Source: Acidobacteriota bacterium | GTDB taxonomy: Bacteria > Acidobacteriota > Terriglobia > Terriglobales > Acidobacteriaceae | Direction of reading: 5' to 3' | DNA length: 5,356 nt | NCBI GenBank assembly: GCA_021781075.1 | Contig: JAJXXN010000323.1 | Coordinates: 1 to 5,356 of the forward strand | In this document: positions 1 through 5,356 of the stretch, piece after piece | How the letters are laid out: each line of letters opens with the position of its first letter | Numbering within the stretch: position 1 is the first letter of the stretch | Program-made: the position numbers and the translations under genes | The notes under the pieces: generated by a model | Told to the model about the DNA's origin: nothing | Database searches by the model: none | The model's input: only the letters and a program-made list of their open reading frames with translations

Positions 1-170
1 AGGCTGAGATAGACGTTGAGTGTGGGATTGAGCGCAGCGATGCGCTCATAGTAACCTGCGGCAATTTCGGTTGCCTTCACTTTGCCCGCGCGGATGCCCT
101 TGGTCAACTCGGCGAGCGACTTCGGGGTTTGCCGGTAGCTGGAAGCATTCTTTGATGCCACGTCTGACAA
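1..170 (-). CDS. gatA: Asp-tRNA(Asn)/Glu-tRNA(Gln) amidotransferase subunit A, N-terminal fragment
   Basis: GatA is the amidase subunit of GatCAB. It releases ammonia from glutamine (or asparagine) to convert mischarged Asp-tRNA(Asn) or Glu-tRNA(Gln) into Asn-tRNA or Gln-tRNA in the cytoplasm. Only the first 56 or so residues are visible, because the gene runs off the left edge; the amidase-signature Ser/Lys catalytic core lies outside the window. What is seen fits the family's N-terminal helices: SLAELTKGIRAGKVKATEIA, then YYERIAALNPTLNVYLS, matching the usual 'L...I..G..S..E....L.RI..LNP.LNAY' pattern. I chose the TTG at 170-168 as start because AGAAGGA (185-179) sits 8 bases before it. An in-frame ATG at 179-177 overlaps that ribosome-binding site, so it is a poorer start, but it remains possible and would add three residues (MGR). 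gatC ends 27 bases upstream, so the two are almost certainly co-transcribed. Identity is very likely; the exact start is less certain. Confidence 0.9.
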   Translation of the reverse strand, partial: MSDVASKNASSYRQTPKSLAELTKGIRAGKVKATEIAAGYYERIAALNPTLNVYLS

Positions 171-178
171 TCGACCCA

Positions 179-185
179 TCCTTCT
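179..185 (-). promoter_or_regulatory. Ribosome-binding site of gatA (decides start)
   Basis: The minus strand reads AGAAGGA here. It is 8 bases from the TTG at 170-168, but its last base is the A of the in-frame ATG at 179-177. Spacing therefore favours the TTG start. This is inferred from Shine-Dalgarno spacing alone. Confidence 0.6.
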
Positions 186-197
186 TTTGCAATGCGC

Positions 198-524
198 TCA
201 GCGCTCGATGACTTTTGGGACTTTGAAGAATTCTCCATTAGTTTCTGGGGCCTGCTGCATCACGACCGCCCGATCAAGTGAAGGACGGGGCTCATCGGCG
301 CGCAGGGTATTAGGCCCGCCGGCTCCAATGGTTCCACCCGGCCCCAGTTCGCTGACCTGCGCCAATGGCTCGACGCCGGTTGTGTCGAGCTCATTCAGTT
401 GGTCCACATAGTCGAGAATTGCATTGAGGTCACGCTGCATGCGCGGTGTCTCCTCCGCGGTGAGCTCCAGGTTGGCCAGCTCGGCGACGCGCGTAACTTC
501 CCCGACTCCCACTCGTCCACTCAT
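198..524 (-). CDS. gatC: Asp-tRNA(Asn)/Glu-tRNA(Gln) amidotransferase subunit C
   Basis: GatC is the small subunit of GatCAB. It wraps around the GatA/GatB interface and is needed for GatA folding and stability. The 108-residue product shows the family pattern in order: VTRVAELANLELTAEE, then DLNAILDYVDQLNELDTTGVEP, then LRADEPRPSL, then the C-terminal QAPETNGEFFKVPKVIE, which is close to the family ending 'APe...ffkVPkVie'. Typical members are about 95-100 residues. The excess here lies mostly in a Gly-rich stretch (GPGGTIGAGGP) between VEP and LRADE. The start chosen is the ATG at 524-522, because GAAGG (535-531) is 6 bases before it. A second in-frame ATG at 530-528 overlaps that site and would give 110 residues. 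The gene lies 34 bases after the stop of the giant surface protein and 27 bases before gatA. No promoter fits in the upstream gap. Confidence 0.95.
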   Translation of the reverse strand: MSGRVGVGEVTRVAELANLELTAEETPRMQRDLNAILDYVDQLNELDTTGVEPLAQVSELGPGGTIGAGGPNTLRADEPRPSLDRAVVMQQAPETNGEFFKVPKVIER

Positions 525-529
525 CAGCA

Positions 530-535
530 TCCTTC
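530..535 (-). promoter_or_regulatory. Ribosome-binding site of gatC (decides start)
   Basis: The minus strand reads GAAGGA. It overlaps the ATG at 530-528 but is well spaced (5-6 bases) from the ATG at 524-522, which favours the shorter GatC. It begins immediately after the foot of the hairpin at 557-536. Confidence 0.65.
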
Positions 536-557
536 AACAGCGGCAGCTGCCGCTGCT
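536..557 (-). promoter_or_regulatory. GC-rich hairpin filling the gap before gatC
   Basis: Positions 538-555 are a perfect 18-base palindrome: arms CAGCGGC and GCCGCTG around an AGCT centre. In minus-strand RNA the stem extends by a G-U and an A-U pair to 9 pairs with a 4-base loop. It starts one base after the TAG stop of the giant gene and ends where the gatC ribosome-binding site begins. Only two U residues follow it, so it is not a convincing intrinsic terminator. It could stabilise or process the mRNA end, cause a partial pause, tune gatC translation, or bind a dimeric regulator as DNA. The palindrome is seen directly; any role is inference. Confidence 0.5.
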
Positions 558-558
558 T

Positions 559-3500
559 CTAGTCTACTGTAACCGTGACTGTGGTTGATTGCGTAAGGCC
601 GTCGGCGGCGGCATTGACCTGGATGGTGTAAGTGCCCGGCGGGGTGTTGGATGTGGCGCCTCCTCCGCCACCGCCCGGCCCCCCCAGGCCAGTGAGGCGC
701 GCCTCAGTGCAACTGGCCATGGCAGTGACGATTACGGCGAGCATAAACAGCGGCAGCAACAGACGACGCCGTTTGCGCAAAACCAATGGCAACAGAAGAA
801 GCAATGGGAGCGCGGCGCGGTGTTGCCCCGGCTCCTGTTGCGTTGGCGGAGCGGTTCCGGTCAGGAGCGACAACGTGGCATAACCCGGGCTTTGCTGCGA
901 GGCGGTGATGGTGGTCATGGCCTGGCAGTTGGCTTGGCAGTTCTGCGGGATGAACTGGCAGACAGTGTTCTGTGGCAGCGAGCCGCAACTGAGCGTGAAG
1001 ACCGCCTGCAGGTTGCCGGTGGGCGGCTGCGTGGAGGGAATGGTGATGGTGAAGTTATAGAAGGCGGTCTGCCCGCTTGCGACAGTCAATGTGGTTTGCC
1101 CCGAGGCCTCGAAGGTGAAGTTGAGGCCGATGCCATAGAGTGGGATTGCGAGCGGGCCGGTTGCATTGGCGCTGACGGCAACCAGCCAGGCGGGCTGCGC
1201 AGGGCCGGCCGCTGCAGGCGTATAGGTGAGCGAAACAGAGCAATTGGTCCCGGCCGGCAAGGTTGAGGCACAGGTGGTGGAAGAAATTTGGAAGCTCTGG
1301 TCGCCCTGAACGATGAACTGCAACCCGATGATGTCAACATTCGGGCTCGTGTTGGAAATCTGAATTGTTGTTGGCGCGCTGGCGGTGCCGACGCCGGTGG
1401 TCTGGAAACTGACTTGGCCGGGGGAGGATTGCAGGCTCGGCGGCGCGTAGGCGGCGCCGGTTAGGCCCACACTGACCGGGTATTGCACCCCTGACCCGTT
1501 GATGGTGAGCTGCCCGGCGTAATTTCCAATTGCGTTGGGCGCAAAGACAACGGCAATGGCGCATGTGGCCCCGCTTTGCAACGTGCCAACGCAGGTATTC
1601 TGCGTAACCACAAAACCCGGGTCCGCAATGGCCTGCAAGTTGGTGACGCCGGCACCGCCGGAAACTGTGATGGTGATGCTTTGCGGCGCGCTGACCTGGC
1701 CGGGGGCTAGATTGGGGAAGGCGATGCTTTGCACAGAAGCTGACAGCAGCGCGGGCGAGACGGCGGTCCCGGAAAGCGGGGCGAAGACCGAGGAAACCCC
1801 GTTGGTGGTTGAACTGACAGTGAGGAAGCCGTTGCGACCGCCGAGAACGGTGGGCGTGAAGACAACGGCAACCGTGCAACTGCCCCCCGCGGCAAGCGCC
1901 TGTGTGCAGCCATTCAATTGGATTTGAAAATCACCGGTGGCGGCAATTGACGGCTTGGCAAGCGATGCCGTGCCGGGGTTGCTGACGGTGATGCTCATCG
2001 GCGCGCTGGTTGTGGAGACGAGGGTATTTGGGAACGAGAGCGAAGTGGGGTTCAGGCTCAGCGAAGCCGGGGCCGTGCCTGTGCCGCTGAGCGCGACCTG
2101 CGCAGCCGCCACTCCGGTGGTGGTGGAGCTGACCATGGTGGTGCCGCTGAGTGGTCCCGTTTGAATGGGTGTAAAGTACACTGAGACGGTGCAGGTGGCC
2201 CCGGCGGCCAGTGAAGCCGGACAGTTGGAGGCAGTGTTAAAACTGCCCGTGGTTTGAAAATTCAATCCGGCGGCTGTGGCCGAACCTGGATTGCTCAATT
2301 GGAAGGTCATGGCGGCGCTGGTTGTGTACGCCGCGGTATCAGGAAAATTTAATTGCGTGGGCGTGACGGTAAGGTTGGCGCCCGATTGCCCGGTGCCGGT
2401 GAGGCCGGCATAGACTTTTGGCACCCCCTGCGTGGTTGAGGCGACCTGTAGCTGGCCGGAGAGACTGCCAACCGTGGTTGGAGTGAATACGACATAAATG
2501 GTGCAACTCGCGCCGCCGCCATTCAGGGTTGATCCGCAATTGGTCTGGCCATTGATGCTGAAGTTCCCCGTGGTGGTGAACGTGAGCCCGGCGACGGCGC
2601 TGCCGCCGGTGTTGGCCAAGGTAAATGGCATCGCTGTGGTTGATTGGTTCAAGGCTTCAATGCCAAAGTTGGTGTTTGTAGGGCTCAATGTCAGCGAGCC
2701 GGGAGTAAGCCCATAGCCGGTCAATGGAACGGCCACACTGCTTGCGCCAGGTGCATTGCTGCTGATGGTGAGGGTTCCGCTGGCCTGGCCGCTTTGCGCG
2801 GGAGTGAAGTTGATTCCCGCCAGGCAACTGGAGCCCACATTCAATGTGCTTGGGCAATTATTTTGAACCAGTGCGAAGGCGGCGGTGGATTGCAGCGTGA
2901 GGCTGGTCAACGCGCTGCCGCCGGTGTTTGTGATGGTCACCTGGGAGGTTGCGCTGGTTTGCCCGGTGAGAACGCTGCCGAAGTTGAGTTGGAGCGGTGA
3001 GGGTTGGATGATGGCCGGAGGGATGCCTGTGCCAGTGAGGAGCACCGTGACAGGCGAGACATAGGGGGTGGTGGAGGAGATGGTGAGGGTGGCCGTCTGA
3101 TAACCGGTTTGTGATGGCGCAAAAGTGACAAGTTCCGTGCAACTGCCATCGGCTTTCAAGCTGGTTGTGCAGGTGCCAGGCTTGACAGTAAACCCGCTGC
3201 TGCCGGAAAGAGTATACGTGAGTCCGCTAATCGGATAAGCGCCACCGTCGGAGACGATGAGTGTGGCCGGATTGCTGCTCAAACCGTTGGTCTGGTTGCC
3301 AAAATCGAGCTCTGTGGGTGAGGTGGTGATGGTGACCGGCGGCACGCCGATGCCCTGCAAGGCGACGGTGACCGGCGGGCATGCATTGGAGGCGCTGGAG
3401 ATGGTCAAGGTGCCATAGATCACGTTTGTGTTCGTGGGTGAAAATGCAAGATAGATTTTGCAGTAATACCCATTACCCTTGAGTGTGGCCGTGCAATTTG

Positions 3501-5356
3501 TGCCGGGCGCAAGAACGAAGTAGGGCGCACCGGCGGTGATGCTCCATTGCATATCCGTCAGGTTGGTGGCGCCGGTGTTGTAAACGTACACAAATTGCGA
3601 GACGCTGGTGGTGCCTTCGGCAACATTCGCAAAAGAAAGCGCGGTTGGCTTGGTTGATAGGAGTGGCGGCGCAACACCCGTTCCCAAAACCTGAAGGGTC
3701 GCACTCTGTGTGATGGGCGATGTGGCCGTGGCGACAACTGTGGCCTGAATGGCGCCAACGGACTGGGGCGTAAAGACGACCGCCAGTGCGCACTGGGAAT
3801 TGGCGGCAATCGAAGTGACGCATGTGTTGCTGCCATCCGGAACAATGGAAAAGCTCGAAGCGCCCTGGCCGGTGATGCTGAAGCTCAACCCGGAGATGGG
3901 AACCTGGCCTTGATTCTGCACGGCAACGGCCCACAAGGGTGAGGATGTGCCTTGCATGTACTGATAGAAATTGATGCCACCTTTCGGAATTGCCAGCACG
4001 GGATCAGCCACGCCGCTGCCGATGAGCGTGACTGATTGCTGGCCCAGCGAGGTGTATACGGTCAAAGTCTGTGTGTAGTTGCTCACGATGGCCAGTGGCG
4101 TAAAGACGAGGAAGATGCCGCAGCTTGAATTCGCGGGCAGCGTGGTGCCGCAATTGCTGGTGGCGGAAAAATACCCGCTGACATATTCGCTGATCTGCGT
4201 CAGCGGCTCCTGGCCGGAGTTGGTCAAGGTCAGCGTCACCGCTGCGGATGAGTTGTTGATGGCGGTCAATGGAAAGGTGTACTTGGTAAAGGACAGCGTC
4301 GCTGTTGCGGCGGTCAATCCTGTGCCGCTCAAGATGGCAGTCTGCGTGCCCGCGGAGCCGGTGATGGTGAGCGTGCCGCTGGCCGCGCCGGATGTGGTTG
4401 GCTTGAATGTGACCGCGATGACGCAAGCGGAGTTTGCGCCGAGGGATGTGCCGCAGGAGTTGCTGGTTATGGAAAACGGCGCAGTGGCCGTCACAGTGCT
4501 GATGGTGACCGGCGCCCCCCCGGAGTTGGTGAGGGAGAAGCTCTCTGGTTGAGAATTTTGCCCCACCTGCACATTGCCGAAGTTATAGCTGCCGGGCGAA
4601 AGTGCCATGTTGCCGGGGGCGATGCCGGTGCCGCTGAACGAGGCGCTGAGCTGTCCGCCGCTCACATTCGCCGTCACGGTCATGGAGCCGGTCAATGCGC
4701 CGGTGGAGGCCGGCGTAAACACCACATTGATGGCGCAGGTGCCGTTCGGGTTGATGCTTTGGCCAACGCAATTGTCGGTTTCGGTGAAGTTGCCGTTCAT
4801 TGTGATGAGCGACGGGGCCAGTGCGGCGCTGCCGGTGTTTTTGAGCGTAACCACAGTGGGTGCGCTTGGCACATTTTCCACCTGGTTGCCAAAGTTGACG
4901 GTGGTTGGTGCAAGCGAAGCCGTGGTCAGGGTGGTGCCCGCCGTGTAAAGCGGAACCTGCCAGATGCCGCGCCCATAGGTTCCGGCGGTGAGTGCCTGCG
5001 GGCTTGCGCCGAGCGGCGAGGCGATCAACTGCGAGATGGGCGCATTTGGCAACCCGGTGCCGAATGGCGCCCAGCAGTTGGAGTTTGCACTGGAGCAAGT
5101 GGCAATGGACGTGGTGAAGTAGACGGCGAAATCCGTGGCAACGTAGACGACGTTGGCATTTTGGGGGTCAACGGCGACAGCATTGATGGGAACCAGGGGC
5201 AGGTTCGATTGAATCGACTGCCATTGCGCGCCACCGGCTGTGGACCGGTAAATGGCCGTGCCGCCGTTTGAAGCGCCGGGGACACCGCCCACGGTGACGT
5301 ATAGTGTGTTGCCTGTGAGATCGTGCGAATCAATGTAAATACCGGTGACGTCAAAC
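559..5356 (-). CDS. Giant secreted choice-of-anchor D (ASH-repeat) protein with BNR/VPS10-like propeller end; 5' end outside window
   Basis: The frame is open to the right edge (… TGIYIDSHDLTGNTLYVT …), so the true start is not in view. I number residues from a GTG codon at 5292-5290, which gives 1,577 residues plus 21 more visible upstream. Order: end of a BNR/VPS10-like beta-propeller (to about 118); twelve ASH/HYDIN-type Ig-like repeats (122-1390), each of the form 'L..sP..l.Fg…NtG…C…l..g..C.i.v.FtP…G…l.GtG'; an Ig-like segment (1391-1483); a Leu-rich stretch ending in RKRRR (1494-1510); a second hydrophobic stretch ending at MASC (1525-1528); a Gly-rich linker (1535-1545); and a short beta-strand tail (1551-1577). 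The protein is rich in Thr, Ser, Gly and Ala and very poor in charged residues, as expected for an exported, extended surface protein. No catalytic motif is visible. The likely role is structural or adhesive at the cell surface, which is inference from architecture. TAG at 561-559 lies 34 bases before gatC. The family call is firm; the function is not known. Confidence 0.9.
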   Translation of the reverse strand, partial: FDVTGIYIDSHDLTGNTLYVTVGGVPGASNGGTAIYRSTAGGAQWQSIQSNLPLVPINAVAVDPQNANVVYVATDFAVYFTTSIATCSSANSNCWAPFGTGLPNAPISQLIASPLGASPQALTAGTYGRGIWQVPLYTAGTTLTTASLAPTTVNFGNQVENVPSAPTVVTLKNTGSAALAPSLITMNGNFTETDNCVGQSINPNGTCAINVVFTPASTGALTGSMTVTANVSGGQLSASFSGTGIAPGNMALSPGSYNFGNVQVGQNSQPESFSLTNSGGAPVTISTVTATAPFSITSNSCGTSLGANSACVIAVTFKPTTSGAASGTLTITGSAGTQTAILSGTGLTAATATLSFTKYTFPLTAINNSSAAVTLTLTNSGQEPLTQISEYVSGYFSATSNCGTTLPANSSCGIFLVFTPLAIVSNYTQTLTVYTSLGQQSVTLIGSGVADPVLAIPKGGINFYQYMQGTSSPLWAVAVQNQGQVPISGLSFSITGQGASSFSIVPDGSNTCVTSIAANSQCALAVVFTPQSVGAIQATVVATATSPITQSATLQVLGTGVAPPLLSTKPTALSFANVAEGTTSVSQFVYVYNTGATNLTDMQWSITAGAPYFVLAPGTNCTATLKGNGYYCKIYLAFSPTNTNVIYGTLTISSASNACPPVTVALQGIGVPPVTITTSPTELDFGNQTNGLSSNPATLIVSDGGAYPISGLTYTLSGSSGFTVKPGTCTTSLKADGSCTELVTFAPSQTGYQTATLTISSTTPYVSPVTVLLTGTGIPPAIIQPSPLQLNFGSVLTGQTSATSQVTITNTGGSALTSLTLQSTAAFALVQNNCPSTLNVGSSCLAGINFTPAQSGQASGTLTISSNAPGASSVAVPLTGYGLTPGSLTLSPTNTNFGIEALNQSTTAMPFTLANTGGSAVAGLTFTTTGNFSINGQTNCGSTLNGGGASCTIYVVFTPTTVGSLSGQLQVASTTQGVPKVYAGLTGTGQSGANLTVTPTQLNFPDTAAYTTSAAMTFQLSNPGSATAAGLNFQTTGSFNTASNCPASLAAGATCTVSVYFTPIQTGPLSGTTMVSSTTTGVAAAQVALSGTGTAPASLSLNPTSLSFPNTLVSTTSAPMSITVSNPGTASLAKPSIAATGDFQIQLNGCTQALAAGGSCTVAVVFTPTVLGGRNGFLTVSSTTNGVSSVFAPLSGTAVSPALLSASVQSIAFPNLAPGQVSAPQSITITVSGGAGVTNLQAIADPGFVVTQNTCVGTLQSGATCAIAVVFAPNAIGNYAGQLTINGSGVQYPVSVGLTGAAYAPPSLQSSPGQVSFQTTGVGTASAPTTIQISNTSPNVDIIGLQFIVQGDQSFQISSTTCASTLPAGTNCSVSLTYTPAAAGPAQPAWLVAVSANATGPLAIPLYGIGLNFTFEASGQTTLTVASGQTAFYNFTITIPSTQPPTGNLQAVFTLSCGSLPQNTVCQFIPQNCQANCQAMTTITASQQSPGYATLSLLTGTAPPTQQEPGQHRAALPLLLLLPLVLRKRRRLLLPLFMLAVIVTAMASCTEARLTGLGGPGGGGGGATSNTPPGTYTIQVNAAADGLTQSTTVTVTVD
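562..1122 (-). other. C-terminal module: Ig-like segment, internal anchor/lipobox region, Gly linker, Ig-like tail
   Basis: Residues 1391-1483 (FTFEASGQTTLTVASGQTA …, FTLSCGSLPQNTVCQF …) resemble the Ig-like domain often written 'FTLS…tvtaGqsatytvtv…vtLsCsglP.ga.CsF.P'. It carries four Cys (1436, 1445, 1452, 1456). Next come AALPLLLLLPLVLRKRRR (1493-1510) and LLLPLFMLAVIVTAMASC (1511-1528), a Gly-rich linker, and GTYTIQVNAAADGLTQST followed by TVTVTVD to the end. With RKRRR placed in the cytoplasm by the positive-inside rule, both flanking parts would be outside. The motifs are read directly; the membrane topology and any lipidation at Cys1528 are inference. Confidence 0.6.
1123..4929 (-). 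repeat. Twelve tandem ASH (choice-of-anchor D) Ig-like protein repeats
   Basis: Approximate residue limits (numbered from the GTG at 5292) are 122-225, 226-326, 327-429, 430-541, 542-651, 652-759, 760-864, 865-970, 971-1075, 1076-1179, 1180-1284 and 1285-1390. Each starts with a strand such as LSPTSLSFPN or LNFGSV, has a central NTG/NPG/NSG turn, a Cys pair 10-11 residues apart, an (V/A)xFTP strand, and ends in a GTG-like turn. Cys pairs: 175/186, 280/290, 381/391, 491/501, 600/611, 708/718, 813/823, 919/930, 1024/1034, 1129/1139, 1234/1244, 1341/1351. At DNA level the copies are well diverged. The best exact match I noticed is 17 bases, at 2597-2613 and 2912-2928, exactly 315 bases (105 codons) apart, encoding the NTGGSA turn. 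Confidence 0.85.
4939..5356 (-). other. C-terminal end of BNR/VPS10-like beta-propeller domain
   Basis: These codons give YVTVGG…, then IYRSTAGGAQW (an Asp-box-like element, residues 14-24), then LPLVPINAVAVDPQNANVVYVATDFAVYFTTS (a blade), then NCWAPFGTGLPNAPISQL, and finally TYGRGIWQVPL (105-115). The last motif is the usual closing strand of such propellers. Cys66 and Cys73 flank a short loop and could form a disulfide. The remaining blades and the signal peptide must lie beyond the right edge. In the Asp-box 'S-x-D-x-G-x-x-W' the Asp is replaced by Ala19, so this blade is degenerate. Confidence 0.75.

Noticed and set aside
528..530. ATG at 530-528 as the gatC start
   Set aside because: It overlaps the Shine-Dalgarno sequence GAAGGA. 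The in-frame ATG six bases further on is correctly spaced. The longer form cannot be fully excluded.
538..555. Intrinsic terminator at the palindrome
   Set aside because: Only two U residues follow the stem on the minus strand, before the gatC ribosome-binding site, and no T-run follows on the plus strand.
589..1266. Long plus-strand open frame (225 codons) opposite the C-terminal module
   Set aside because: It is rich in Arg and Gly with no recognisable domain, and lies fully antisense to a frame with clear protein-family motifs. This is expected in GC-rich DNA.
1123..4929. CRISPR or tandem DNA repeat array
   Set aside because: The period of about 315 bases reflects protein domains. DNA copies are diverged, with only short exact matches (about 17 bases), and there are no uniform spacers.
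4549..5271. Long plus-strand open frame (240 codons) opposite repeats 1-2 and the propeller
   Set aside because: It is a low-complexity Gly/Arg/Ala product without motifs. The minus frame carries the propeller and ASH motifs throughout.
5290..5292. GTG as the start of the giant protein
   Set aside because: The frame stays open to the window edge, and the upstream codons (TGIYIDSHDLTGNTLYVT) continue the propeller blade. There is no ribosome-binding site or signal peptide at the GTG.

Overview
The window carries one strand's worth of genes: everything supportable reads on the minus strand, from right to left. It looks like chromosomal DNA of an Acidobacteriota member (Terriglobia-like), inferred from the very large, charge-poor, Thr/Ser/Gly-rich secreted protein whose beta-propeller end (TYGRGIWQVPL) is followed by a long run of 'choice-of-anchor D' (ASH/HYDIN-type Ig-like) repeats. 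I associate this architecture with that phylum from memory; it was not searched.

Layout, in reading direction. From 5356 to 559 lies the 3' part of a giant surface-protein gene, about 1,598 visible residues, with its start beyond the right edge. It encodes the last blades of a BNR/VPS10-like propeller (5356-4939), twelve ASH repeats of about 101-112 residues each with a Cys pair (4929-1123), an Ig-like segment (1122-844), a hydrophobic/basic stretch ending in a lipobox-like MASC (819-709), a Gly-rich linker and a last short Ig-like strand pair (642-562). Its stop is followed by a GC-rich hairpin that fills nearly the whole gap (557-536). Then come gatC (524-198) and the 5' end of gatA (170 to the left edge), two subunits of the tRNA-dependent Asp/Glu amidotransferase. 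gatB is not in view.

gatC and gatA form an obvious pair with a 27-base gap. The giant gene ends only 34 bases before gatC, so there is no room for a separate gatC promoter in the gap. gatCA must be read through from the giant gene or started from a promoter inside its 3' end. I see no functional link between the surface protein and amidotransferase.

The most interesting part is the C-terminus of the giant protein. A sorting-signal-like segment and a complete lipoprotein-signal-like segment are internal, and appear to split one Ig-like domain in two. I found no RNA genes, mobile elements, CRISPR arrays or plus-strand genes, and nothing here proves a new biological system.
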